This document shows, in pieces, positions 51,363 through 59,675 of a DNA stretch of 64,000 nt. A model generated the notes under the pieces. It ran no database searches, was not told the origin of the DNA, and worked only from the letters and a program-made list of their open reading frames with translations. Origin of the DNA: Streptomyces sp. NBC_01750 (lineage in GTDB: Bacteria > Actinomycetota > Actinomycetes > Streptomycetales > Streptomycetaceae); the NCBI RefSeq assembly GCF_035918095.1, contig NZ_CP109137.1, forward strand, positions 7,256,001 to 7,320,000, given 5' to 3'. Both the position numbers and the translations under genes were made by a program. How positions within the stretch are numbered: the stretch's first letter is position 1; every line of letters begins with the position of its first letter.

Positions 51363-51979
51363 GGCGCTGCCCAAAGCGGGTCGCGGCCCAGCAGCCTGAG
51401 GACACGGTCCAGCGGGACCGCGTCCGGGGCAGTGGCGAGGCCCGGGGCGAAGGCGGCGCCCGCCAGGGTGCGGAGGCTGCCGTCCGGGACGGCCTCGGCG
51501 ATGGGGAGCGCCGTGGTCAGCACCTCGTCGTCGAAGCGGATACCGGCACCGATGGACACGGCGACGTCCCAGCCGTGCACCACGTAGTCGATGAAGTGGA
51601 AGCCGATCCCCAGGCGGGCGGGGAATCCGCCGTCCTTGCGGATCTCGGGCAGCCAGAACTCCCGCTCCAGTACCCCCTCTTCGGCGAACGCGGCGGTCAC
51701 CTCGCACGCGGAGGCGGCGAAGACGCCCGCCGGATCTTCGCCGACCGGCCGGTCGGCGAAGACCGACGCGTCCTCCTTCTCGCCGCGCGCCACCGCGGCG
51801 AAGCCGTGGTTCTGGCCGGTCATATGCGCCAGGAGCTGTCCCAGGTTCCAGGCCGCGCACGGTGTGGGCAGGGCCAGTTGGCCGGATCCGACGGTGTTCA
51901 CGACGGCCGTGGTGACATCCATGACGCGCCGGTGCAGCTCTGTCAGCGGTGTTGCGCGCCCCGCCGTTCGGCCGCTCAT
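51353..51979 (-). CDS. TIGR03086-family metal-binding protein (DinB/MDMPI-like)
   Basis: 208 residues. TPCAAWNLGQLLAHMTGQNH carries the first His ligand and GFHFIDYVVHGWDVAVSIG the later HxxDxxxHxWD-type ligands, the pattern of mycothiol-dependent maleylpyruvate isomerase-like four-helix proteins. The family binds one divalent metal; some members are mycothiol-S-transferases. Substrate unknown. It starts in an ATGA overlap with the VOC gene and is likely translated with it. Confidence 0.87.
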   Translation of the reverse strand: MSGRTAGRATPLTELHRRVMDVTTAVVNTVGSGQLALPTPCAAWNLGQLLAHMTGQNHGFAAVARGEKEDASVFADRPVGEDPAGVFAASACEVTAAFAEEGVLEREFWLPEIRKDGGFPARLGIGFHFIDYVVHGWDVAVSIGAGIRFDDEVLTTALPIAEAVPDGSLRTLAGAAFAPGLATAPDAVPLDRVLRLLGRDPLWAAPQL

Positions 51980-52329
51980 TCGGCTGCCTTCCTGTCGACG
52001 TACTCAAAGACCGATCCGTCCGGGTGGACGGCGATCAGATTGCGGCCCACCGGCGTTGGCACGGGGCCCGCGATGATCCGTGCGCCCACCTCGGTGAGCG
52101 TGGCGTACGCGTCGTCGACGTCCTTCACCGCGATGGTTGCAGTCACCTTGCGCAACACCTCCAGTTCCGACTCCGGGCCGCTCATCAGCAGGAAGCAGCC
52201 GACCGCGGCGACCGAGACCCCGGCGCGTTCGAAGCGCAGCGGCGTGGCACCGGTGAGCCGTTCGTAGAAGGCGGCAGCGGCCTCCAGGTCGTCGACGCAG
52301 ATGCGGAGCGTGGTTCCGAGGATCTCCAT
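51976..52329 (-). CDS. VOC (glyoxalase/bleomycin-resistance fold) protein
   Basis: 117 residues. MEILGTTLRICVDDLEAAAA and FYERLTGATPLRF are typical of the VOC fold; the C-terminal half DVDDAYATLTEVGARIIAGP closes it. Conserved metal ligands are not obvious, so it may bind rather than transform its ligand. The gene is upstream of the TIGR03086 gene with overlapping stop and start. Confidence 0.83.
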   Translation of the reverse strand: MEILGTTLRICVDDLEAAAAFYERLTGATPLRFERAGVSVAAVGCFLLMSGPESELEVLRKVTATIAVKDVDDAYATLTEVGARIIAGPVPTPVGRNLIAVHPDGSVFEYVDRKAAE

Positions 52330-52474
52330 ACGGGCGAGCGTAGTTCGCGGTGACCGGACGCGAAATCGGTTGCCCGACTGTGGGCGGGTTGCGATGGTCC
52401 CGGCGTGAACGGCCCAGTCGTCCGGTCTCCTGCCCCCAAGGTCCTGATCAGCGTCATTTCACTCACGCCGGACG

Positions 52475-53284
52475 TCACGCCCGGCAGAGCACTTCGCCGT
52501 GCGGGACCATGAACCAGGCGTCGTCCTCGCCGCCCCACTCGCGCCACGCGTCGGAGACCGCGGCCAGCTGCTCCGCACTGGCATGGCCGCCGTCCACCGC
52601 GAGCTTCGCGTACACCGAAGCGGTCGTGCGGTCCGCCCACAGTCCGCTCCACCAGGCACGCTCCTCGGGTGTGGCGAAACACCATGTGGCGGCGGTGGCG
52701 GTGATGTCGCTGAAGCCCGCGGCGCGGGCCCAGGACAGCAGCCTGCGACCGGCGTCCGGCTCGCCCCCGTTCGCACGCGCGACCCGCTGGTACAGGCTCT
52801 GCCACCCGTCCAGGGCCGGGACTTCGGGGAACCAGGTGAACGCGCCGTAGTCGCTGTCGCGTGCCGCGACGATGCCACCGGGCCGGCAGACCCGCCGCAT
52901 CTCGCGCAGCGCCTGCACCGGATCGCCGACGTGCTGCAGCACCTGGTGGGCGTGGACGACATCGAAGGAGTCATCGGGGAAGTCCAGTGCGTGGACATCG
53001 GCGACCGCGAAGCCAACATGGTCGAGGCCGCGTTCGACGGCGGTCTCACGTGCCTGGCGCAGTACGTCCTCGGCGGCGTCGACCGCCGTCACCCGCCCCG
53101 GTGCGACCAGCTCGGCCAGATCGGCGGTGATGGTGCCGGGACCACACCCCACGTCCAACAGATCCAGGCCCGGGTGGAGTTCACCGATGAGATACGCCGC
53201 GGAGTTGGTGGCGGTCCGCCAGCGGTGCGAGCGCAGCACCGACTCGTGGTGCCCGTGGGTGTAGACGGCGGTCTCCTTCGACAT
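52475..53284 (-). CDS. class I SAM-dependent methyltransferase (UbiE/MenG-like)
   Basis: 269 residues from ATG 53284. LLDVGCGPGTITADLAELV is motif I, VTAVDAAEDVLRQA the ribose-binding loop, and SFDVVHAHQVLQHVGDPVQA motif II/III, with MRRVCRPGGIVAARDSDYG after it. The insert DGWQSLYQRVARANGGEPDA is common in actinobacterial relatives. Substrate unknown. The same open frame continues 46 codons upstream without matching sequence. Confidence 0.9.
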   Translation of the reverse strand: MSKETAVYTHGHHESVLRSHRWRTATNSAAYLIGELHPGLDLLDVGCGPGTITADLAELVAPGRVTAVDAAEDVLRQARETAVERGLDHVGFAVADVHALDFPDDSFDVVHAHQVLQHVGDPVQALREMRRVCRPGGIVAARDSDYGAFTWFPEVPALDGWQSLYQRVARANGGEPDAGRRLLSWARAAGFSDITATAATWCFATPEERAWWSGLWADRTTASVYAKLAVDGGHASAEQLAAVSDAWREWGGEDDAWFMVPHGEVLCRA

Positions 53285-53545
53285 GGCCGAGCTCCTTCTC
53301 CTGAGGCGAGTGCGGCCAGCGTACGCCGACGTTTCGTATGGCGAGACCATCATCTTGCTATATGGACAAGCTCCGGCGGCCGGGAACAAGGCGGTGCCGG
53401 AGCCGGGAGCAAGCGGGGGCACTTCGGCCGGGGCCCGCAGACGCTCACCGAGGCGTTCGCCGCGGCCGGTCCCGGCGAGCGGCCGGTCGGCGAGCGGCTG
53501 TACCTGCTGAGCCGGGGGAGAGCGTCGAGCTCCGGAGCAATACCC
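53285..53545. other. intergenic region with a coding-like segment
   Basis: No complete gene is present. On the plus strand about 53430-53520 reads LTEAFAAAGPGERPVGERLY then LLSRG, with protein-like composition but no start, ribosome site or partner; it may be the tail of a lost gene. The part next to the methyltransferase start is AT-richer (around 53335-53385) and probably holds its promoter. Confidence 0.3.
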
Positions 53546-54574
53546 CTAGGCCCTGCACCTCACGCCGAGCCGCCCCTCCCACCGCACCTCGCCGTCCTGC
53601 ACCCGGTCGGTGGGGGTGAGCCCGGCCGCCGCGGCGACGGCCGCGGAGGCCAGGTTGTCCGGGTGCACATGGGCCACAGCGGTGTGCACCGACTGCCGGG
53701 CGAGCCAGCCGACGAGGCCGCGCGCCGCCTCGGTGGCGATGCCCCGCCCCTGCCACGGCGTGCCGACCAGCCACGCGATCTCGGCGCTGCGGCCGCGCCC
53801 GGAGGGGCTGACGGTCGCCTGGACAGTGCCCGCGAGGCAGGACTCGTCCCGAAGTCTGATGACCCAGTTGCACCAGGACACGGCGGGATGGGGCGCGCCC
53901 GCCAGCATGCGGGCGTAGCGCGAGCGCAAGGCTTCAGGAGTGTCGGGCTCACCGCCGATGAAGGTGTGCAGGACCGGGTCGGACAGGACCGTGGCCATCT
54001 CCTCCGCGTGCGCGACAGCGAGCGGCAGCAGCACAAGCCGGTCGGTGTGGATGGGCCCGGCGGTGACGGCTCCGAGGAGCGGGAGTTGATAACGCAGCTT
54101 GGTCAGCGGGCGGCCGCCGGTCACCTCCACCTCGATCGCGCCGTCCGGACGCCAGCCCGCGGCCTCGTAGAACCGCCGCGCACGTTCATTGGCCTCCAGC
54201 ACCCACAAGGTCGCCCGGGTGCAGCCGGCCGCGATGAGCTCCTTGAGGACGGCCGCCAGCAGACGTGTGCCGACTCCGGTGCCCCAGACCTCGGGCAGCG
54301 AGTAGAAAGCGCCGATCTCCACGATGCCCGCGTGCCCGGTCGGCCCGTAACCGGCGAAGGCCACGATCCCCTCGCCCGTCTCGGCGACCAGCACACCGGC
54401 GGCCGGCCTGCGGGGCTCGGTGAGCCGGCCCGCCCAGGCCAGCGCCTTCTGTCCCGGGTCGAGCGCGTCGAGATGGTGCTGCGGTACGAGACCGGGGAAC
54501 GCCGCCTGCCAGGACCGTACGTGGACCGCGGCGATCCCGGCCGCGTCATGACTCTGCGCGCGCCGGATCTGCAT
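53546..54574 (-). CDS. tandem GNAT acetyltransferase (two fused domains)
   Basis: 342 residues containing two GNAT domains. Domain one (1-165) starts MQIRRAQSHDAAGIAAVHVR and has VWGTGVGTRLLAAVLKELIA and ANERARRFYEAAGWRPDG. Domain two (175-342) is of the RimJ/RimL type: IHTDRLVLLPLAVAHAEEMA, TPWQGRGIATEAARGLVGWL and HVHPDNLASAAVAAAAGLTP. Both acetyl-CoA loops (VWGTGVG and WQGRGIA) are intact, so both halves may be active. Substrates are unknown. The two halves belong to different subfamilies, so this is a fusion rather than a duplication. Confidence 0.88.
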   Translation of the reverse strand: MQIRRAQSHDAAGIAAVHVRSWQAAFPGLVPQHHLDALDPGQKALAWAGRLTEPRRPAAGVLVAETGEGIVAFAGYGPTGHAGIVEIGAFYSLPEVWGTGVGTRLLAAVLKELIAAGCTRATLWVLEANERARRFYEAAGWRPDGAIEVEVTGGRPLTKLRYQLPLLGAVTAGPIHTDRLVLLPLAVAHAEEMATVLSDPVLHTFIGGEPDTPEALRSRYARMLAGAPHPAVSWCNWVIRLRDESCLAGTVQATVSPSGRGRSAEIAWLVGTPWQGRGIATEAARGLVGWLARQSVHTAVAHVHPDNLASAAVAAAAGLTPTDRVQDGEVRWEGRLGVRCRA

Positions 54575-54648
54575 GCGCTCATGGTGCGGGATGCGACCGC
54601 GGCCCGTCGATCAGATTTCCGACAGGCCCTTCTCGAGGAAGGGCCCCG

Positions 54649-56163
54649 TCAGAGCAGGGCCTGCGGACGGTAGACCGTGAGGGCCTCGTGAGCCTTGTCC
54701 ACCAGCAACTCCCGTGGGGCCGTGGCCACTTCACCGTCATACGCCATCGGCGTCCCTGGTGCCAGCCCGCCGATCCGCAGCTGCCGCAGCTTCTGCGCCG
54801 CGTGCACCGGTGAGCGGCTCAGCGGTCCAGCGAGCGCCGCGGCCAGCAGCCGCACCCCCGGCCACCTGCCGCCGTGCACCACCCGGACATCCAGCAGGCC
54901 ATCCGCCAGATCCAGGCGGTGGCCGGGCGTCGGCCCCACCCGCTGGTAGATGCCGTTCCCGGCGAACAGCAGCCACATGGGGCGGCGCCGGCCCTGGACC
55001 TCGGCCTCCAGCGGGTGTTCGCCGCGCAGCACCAGCGCCGCCGCCAGTACCCCGGCCGGCCAGCCGCCGATGCGCGGCGACCAGCGTTCGCGGATCCGCA
55101 CCAGCTCCGGATAGACGCCCAGGCTGAAGGTGTTGAGGAAAATCCCCGACTCTTTGCCGCTGTCCGGGCCGCTCTGCGGTCCCGGTGCGAAGCGTCCCAG
55201 ATCGACCCGGACGGCCTCGCCGCCGATCAGGGCCCGGCAGGTGTCGTCGACCGACTCGATGCCCAGGTCGTACGCGAAGTGATTGAACGTGCCGCCGGGG
55301 AAGACGGCGAGCGGGATGTCGTGCGCGACGGCGACGGCCGCCGCCCGGTTGATCGTCCCGTCTCCGCCGAGAACGCCCAGCGCCCGGCCGCGGCTCGCCG
55401 CCTTCTCCAGCTCCGCCGACAGTTCGTCAGGAGCGCACTCCACGACCTCCGCGAGCGGCAGCGCCTGACGCACGACAGCTGCGGAGTCCGCCGTGCCCGC
55501 CCGCTGGTTGACCACGACCACGAGGCCCTCGCCGCCGGGCAGGGCAGGCGCCTCGGCGGCCGGCCGGCCCGGCGCGGGCAGCTGCGACCTGGTCGGCACG
55601 GCCCCGCGCAGCGCGAACGCCGCACCCACGCCCAGCGCCGCGCCCACCAGCACGTCGCTCGGGTAGTGCACGCCCGTGTAGACGCGGGAGAAGGCGACCG
55701 AGGCGGCCACCGGTGCGACGATCGCGCCCCAGCTCTTCGACTCCAGCGCGACGCCGGTCGCGAAGGCCGCAGCCGAGGCGGCGTGCCCGGAAGGGAAGGA
55801 CGTGGTGAACGGCTGCCGCTTCAGCCGCCGTATCACCGGCACCGTGTCGAGCACGGGCCGTGCCCTGCGCACCGAGCGCTTGCCGATGGTGTTGATGGTG
55901 GCGGAGGCGAGTGCGAGGGACCCCACACCCCGTAGGGCTGCCCGGCGCGAGCGGGCCCCGCGCCCCAGCGCCACCATTCCGGCGGCCACGCCGAACCACA
56001 GCAGCCCGTGGTTGGCGCTGCGGCTCAGCCGCGGCAGCACCGGCTCCGCGCCCGGCCATCGCCGGGCGGCGACGGTGTGCAGGATCTGCCGGTCCCAGCC
56101 ACTGAGCAGCGCCGTGACCCGTGCACGGACCTGCGGACTTCCCTGTGTGTAAGCGTCTGACAT
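54649..56163 (-). CDS. PAP2 phosphatase-diacylglycerol kinase fusion
   Basis: 504 residues from ATG 56163. Residues about 30-205 form a PAP2 lipid phosphatase with KRSVRRARP, FPSGHAASAAAFATG and SRVYTGVHYPSDVLVG, all three catalytic motifs, embedded in membrane spans. After a linker, residues about 225-500 are a YegS/DagK-type lipid kinase with GVLGGDGTINRAAAVAV and LAVFPGGTFNHFAYDLGI as the nucleotide-binding loops. The two activities remove and add a phosphate on lipid substrates such as diacylglycerol or polyprenols. This fusion is known in actinobacteria; the exact substrate is not. Confidence 0.92.
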   Translation of the reverse strand: MSDAYTQGSPQVRARVTALLSGWDRQILHTVAARRWPGAEPVLPRLSRSANHGLLWFGVAAGMVALGRGARSRRAALRGVGSLALASATINTIGKRSVRRARPVLDTVPVIRRLKRQPFTTSFPSGHAASAAAFATGVALESKSWGAIVAPVAASVAFSRVYTGVHYPSDVLVGAALGVGAAFALRGAVPTRSQLPAPGRPAAEAPALPGGEGLVVVVNQRAGTADSAAVVRQALPLAEVVECAPDELSAELEKAASRGRALGVLGGDGTINRAAAVAVAHDIPLAVFPGGTFNHFAYDLGIESVDDTCRALIGGEAVRVDLGRFAPGPQSGPDSGKESGIFLNTFSLGVYPELVRIRERWSPRIGGWPAGVLAAALVLRGEHPLEAEVQGRRRPMWLLFAGNGIYQRVGPTPGHRLDLADGLLDVRVVHGGRWPGVRLLAAALAGPLSRSPVHAAQKLRQLRIGGLAPGTPMAYDGEVATAPRELLVDKAHEALTVYRPQALL

Positions 56164-56570
56164 GCATCGCGGGTACCCAGCGGAGCCGGCTGCCACTCGG
56201 GACGAGGACCAAACGGGGACTGTCGCGGCGCCCGAGGCGGGGCCGGGGAAGGGCTGCCACCCGTCGGTCGCGACGCCCCCCGCCGTCGCGGGCCGCCGCT
56301 CCCGCCGCTGCCGCCGAAGGGGCGACCGTGCCAGGAGCCCGGCCAGGCCCGGCCGGACGGCCCGTACGACGGACCGGGCCGGCAACACCGGCCGGGCGTA
56401 CGGTCCACAACAGCCGGGCGCTCTCTTCGGTGCCGTGGTCCGCCACCGGGTCGCAGTGGTCCCAGGCCCGGCCGCCTGCCGCTCCCGCGCGGCGAGCTCA
56501 CCCAAACCTCCGTATAAAGGGCTCGTGGGCCGGGTCAGAGGTCCCGGGACCGAGCGGCGGAGGTGACGGC
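56164..56570. promoter_or_regulatory. divergent intergenic region, possible promoter at TATAAA
   Basis: 407 bases without a recognisable gene. TATAAA at 56513-56518 is the only good -10-like hexamer, 53 bases upstream of the PLP-fold gene; no convincing -35 precedes it at 17-18 bases. GGAGGTGA at about 56559-56566 is the ribosome-binding site of that gene. Confidence 0.35.
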
Positions 56571-57788
56571 ATGCAGCGGACGGCTCCGGAAGGCCGTGGT
56601 CCCGTCCGTTACGGTCCGCCCGCGCCCGAGCCGGGACTGCCCGTGCTGCCCGAGCTCGCCACCGTGCTCGCGTCCGCCGCGAGCCGTGCCGAGGGGGAGC
56701 CGCCCGGCGGCGGTCCCGAGCTGCGCGAGGCGGCCTGCGGCTACTGGTGGCGGCGCGGTCTGCGCAGCAGGCCCGACGAGCTGGCCGCCGCGTCCGGCGC
56801 GCAGCCGCTGCTGTTCGCCCTGCTCGGCGCGTACGGCGGGGATGTGCTGATGCCCCGTCCGTGCCCCGCCTGGTGGACTCCGCAGGCGCGGTTGCTGGGG
56901 CGCCCCGCCTACCATGTGCCGACCCCGGCGGAGTGCGGTGGCGTGCCGGATCCGTTCGCGCTCCTCGAGACCGTACGCAGAGTGCGCGCCGAGGGCGGTA
57001 AGCCCCGGCTGTTGCTGCTCTCCGTCGTCGACGACCCCACCGCGACCGTCGCGCCGCCCGAGACCGTGAGTGAGGCATGTGAGGCCGCGGTCGGCGAGGG
57101 TCTGCACATCATCAGCGACGAGACCTGGCGGGACACCCTGCACCGGCCGCAGGAGACGGTGCTGCTCAGTCCGGCCGAGATGTGGCCCGCGGACGTGACC
57201 GTCATCAGCGACCTGGCCGGCGCGCTCACTCCCGCCTCCTGGCCGGTCGCCGTCGCCCGATTCCCGCCCACCCAGCAAGGGATCGTCCGCCGCGCGAGGA
57301 CTCTCGACATCCTGACCGCCCTCGGCGCGGTGTTGTCGGCGCCGGTGGCCGAGGCCGCCGCCCACGCACTCGGCGAGCCCGGTCAGGTCACCGCCAGGAC
57401 GGATCAGGCCGCCGAACTGCACGCGCGCGTGGCGGCCGCGGCGCACCGCGCGGTGCTCACCTCCGGAGCCCTGGCCCGACCGCCGCAGGCGGGCCGCCAT
57501 CTGTATGCCGACCTCGGACCGCTGCGCGCCCGTCTCGCGGAACGGGGCGTGAGCGACTCCATGGAGCTCGAGGAGTATCTGACGGACCGCCTCGGGACCC
57601 CGGTGCCCGGCGGCCACCGGTTCGGCGACGAGCTGGGCGCGCTGCGCGTACGGCTGGCCACCGGGCCGTTGCTGGGAACGACTCCGGAGCAGCGCCTGGA
57701 ATCTCTCACCTCTCCGGCACCCCTGGAATTGCCGCATGTGGCGGAGGCGTTGAGGATTTTCGGAACGGCCTTCGACGAACTGCGTTGA
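56571..57788 (+). CDS. aminotransferase class I/II-fold protein without a visible PLP lysine
   Basis: 405 residues. The fold-type-I layout is recognisable: AASGAQPLLFALLGAYGGDV, MPRPCPAWWTPQARLLGRPA, LLLLSVVDDPTATVAPPE and EGLHIISDETWRDTLHRPQE, where D-E-T replaces the usual DEVY. At the place of the Schiff-base Lys (SLSKxxxxxGxRxG) it reads VISDLAGALTPASWPVAVAR, with no Lys. It may therefore be a non-catalytic or regulatory relative. It is followed after 12 bases by the MBL-fold hydrolase gene, so both are probably one transcription unit. Confidence 0.78.
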   Translation: MQRTAPEGRGPVRYGPPAPEPGLPVLPELATVLASAASRAEGEPPGGGPELREAACGYWWRRGLRSRPDELAAASGAQPLLFALLGAYGGDVLMPRPCPAWWTPQARLLGRPAYHVPTPAECGGVPDPFALLETVRRVRAEGGKPRLLLLSVVDDPTATVAPPETVSEACEAAVGEGLHIISDETWRDTLHRPQETVLLSPAEMWPADVTVISDLAGALTPASWPVAVARFPPTQQGIVRRARTLDILTALGAVLSAPVAEAAAHALGEPGQVTARTDQAAELHARVAAAAHRAVLTSGALARPPQAGRHLYADLGPLRARLAERGVSDSMELEEYLTDRLGTPVPGGHRFGDELGALRVRLATGPLLGTTPEQRLESLTSPAPLELPHVAEALRIFGTAFDELR

Positions 57789-57800
57789 ACGGAGCCCCGG

Positions 57801-58943
57801 ATGACGGAGCAGGCGGAGCACTCGGGACAGTCGGGCCAGACAGGGCACGCAGGGCAAGAAGGAGCGGCGGGTACGGCGGAAACGGAGCGTACGGCGGAAG
57901 CGGCGGGTACAGCGGGCGTGACGCGCCGCACCGCGGCAGCGAGCCCCTCCGAGGGCACCACCGCAGGTGTACGGCCCCGCCCCCGCACCCGTCCTCTCGG
58001 CGAGATCCGGCACTGGCCCAGATCCTTCGCCGACCGCCTCACCGCTCCGCTCCCCGGTGTACGCGCCATGGCCCGCCTCGCCAGAGAAGGCGCCGTACGC
58101 CCCGGCCCCGACGGGCTCCAGGACATTCCGCTGCTGCCGTTCGCGCCGGGACCGCTGCCCGCCGTGGACACCGCAACGGTCGCCGTCACCTGGGCGGGAC
58201 ACGCCAGTTGGGTGCTGAGCATCGGCGGGCTCACCGTGCTCACCGACCCCGTCTGGTCGCGCCGGATCCTCGGCACTCCGGTCCGGATCACTCCCATCGG
58301 CGTCCGCTGGGAGGATGTGCCGCCCGTCGACGCCGTGGTCATCAGCCACAACCACTTCGACCATCTGGACGCCCCCACCCTGAAAAAACTTCCGCGCCGC
58401 ACCCCGCTCTTCGTCCCGGCCGGCCTCGGACGCTGGTTCCGGCGCCGCCGCTTCACCCGGGTGACGGAACTCGACTGGTGGGAGGGAGCGGAGTTCAGGG
58501 GTGTCCGCTTCGACTTCGTACCGGCCCACCACTGGTCCAAGCGCACCCTCACCGACACCTGCCACTCCCTCTGGGGCGGCTGGGTTCTGACGGACCAGCA
58601 CAGCCAGTCGGTGTACTTCGCGGGTGACACCGGCTACGGCCACTGGTTCAAGGAGATCGGCCTCCGTCACCCGGACCTCGATCTGGCGCTGCTGCCGATC
58701 GGGGCCTACGAACCGCGCTGGTGGCTCAGCGATGTGCACACCGATCCGGAGGAGGCGGTGCGCGCCTTCGAGGACGTCGGCGCGCGGTACATGGCACCGA
58801 TGCACTGGGCGACGTTCGTGCTCTCCGCAGAGCCGGTCCTTGAGCCGCTCACCCGATTGCGTGCCGCCTGGGAACGCACCGGCCGCCCGCGCGGACAGCT
58901 GTGGGACCTGCCCGTCGGCGGCTCACGCGTGCTGACCGGGTGA
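57801..58943 (+). CDS. metallo-beta-lactamase-fold hydrolase, NAPE-PLD-like
   Basis: 380 residues. The first 55 are a low-complexity Gly/Ala/Glu/Thr-rich tail. Then VTWAGHASWVLSIGGLTVLT and DPVWSRRILGTPVRITPIGV, and the metal motif ISHNHFDHLDAPTLKKL (HxHxDH), VYFAGDTGYGHWFKEIG and the C-terminal MHWATFVLS His follow. This is the pattern of the N-acyl-phosphatidylethanolamine phospholipase D-like family. The substrate could be an N-acyl or glycerophospholipid. The window also encodes phosphatidylethanolamine synthesis, which would supply such substrates, but no direct link is shown. The 3' end overlaps dedA by 21 bases tail to tail. Confidence 0.88.
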   Translation: MTEQAEHSGQSGQTGHAGQEGAAGTAETERTAEAAGTAGVTRRTAAASPSEGTTAGVRPRPRTRPLGEIRHWPRSFADRLTAPLPGVRAMARLAREGAVRPGPDGLQDIPLLPFAPGPLPAVDTATVAVTWAGHASWVLSIGGLTVLTDPVWSRRILGTPVRITPIGVRWEDVPPVDAVVISHNHFDHLDAPTLKKLPRRTPLFVPAGLGRWFRRRRFTRVTELDWWEGAEFRGVRFDFVPAHHWSKRTLTDTCHSLWGGWVLTDQHSQSVYFAGDTGYGHWFKEIGLRHPDLDLALLPIGAYEPRWWLSDVHTDPEEAVRAFEDVGARYMAPMHWATFVLSAEPVLEPLTRLRAAWERTGRPRGQLWDLPVGGSRVLTG

Positions 58944-59675
58944 ATCGGATGAGCCGGGTGAATCGGATGAGCCGGGTGAATCTGACGGGCCGGGTGAATC
59001 TGACGGGCCGGACGAGCCGGAAGACCCGGCCCGCGGCGCTCGTCCCACCCTGCGCCAGAGCGTCGGCGCCCCGCTGATCACCACGGTGAGCGCCACCGCG
59101 ACGACCACGCCCTTCCACGGCTCGTCGAACAGCGAACCGCCCAGGATCCCGATCAGCTGATACGTCGCCGCCCAGGCGAGACACGCCGGGATGTCCCCGC
59201 GTACGAACCGGCGCAGCGGCATCTTGCTGAGCAGACACGCCAGCATCACCGGGATCCGCCCGGCGGGCATCAGCCGGGAGAGCACCAGCACCGTCACGCC
59301 GTGCTCCTCCAGCTTGCGCTGCGCCTGCTCGAGGCGGTCGGGTGCGGCGCGGCCCCGCAGCGCCGCCAGCCAGCGCGAACCGCTCCTGGACCGGGTTCCA
59401 CGCTGCCCGAGCCAGTACAGCCCCACATCCCCGAGGAAGGCGGCGGACGAAGCCACGAGGAAGACGAACAGCAGCGAGAGCGGAGCCGTCTGATGGAGGG
59501 CCACCACCGCGGCCGAACTCACCAGTGCTCCCGTCGGCACCACCGGCACGAGCGCACCCAGCGCCACCAGCAGAAACAGCGACGGGTAGCCGACTGCCTG
59601 CTGTGTTGACTCCGGCGGCAGCCTCCCCACGACCTCGGACAGGTGCGCGAGCGCCCGCGACAATTGCGAGCTCAT
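58923..59675 (-). CDS. DedA/VTT-family membrane protein with repetitive C-terminal tail
   Basis: 250 residues. The membrane domain has SLFLLVALGALVPVVPTGAL, FLGDVGLYWLGQRG and the motif VLSRLMPAGRIPVMLACLLS, in which the R-x3-P-x-R/G pattern of DedA proteins is visible. The last 30 residues are PSDSPG/SSDSPG repeats made by an 18-bp tandem repeat. DedA proteins are thought to move lipid carriers or phospholipids across the membrane. The start overlaps the stop of the upstream MBL gene (ATGA), and the tail overlaps the convergent hydrolase gene. Confidence 0.88.
   Translation of the reverse strand: MSSQLSRALAHLSEVVGRLPPESTQQAVGYPSLFLLVALGALVPVVPTGALVSSAAVVALHQTAPLSLLFVFLVASSAAFLGDVGLYWLGQRGTRSRSGSRWLAALRGRAAPDRLEQAQRKLEEHGVTVLVLSRLMPAGRIPVMLACLLSKMPLRRFVRGDIPACLAWAATYQLIGILGGSLFDEPWKGVVVAVALTVVISGAPTLWRRVGRAPRAGSSGSSGPSDSPGPSDSPGSSDSPGSSDSPGQHA
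58935..59024. repeat. 18-bp tandem repeats at the overlapping 3' ends
   Basis: Four units GCCGGGTGAATC-GGATGA or -TGACGG (58935-58952, 58953-58970, 58971-58988, 58989-59006) plus a degenerate fifth to 59024. They encode the SPGSSD-type tail of the DedA protein on the minus strand, and the first unit contains the stop codon of the convergent hydrolase gene. Array expansion therefore lengthens only the DedA tail. Confidence 0.9.
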
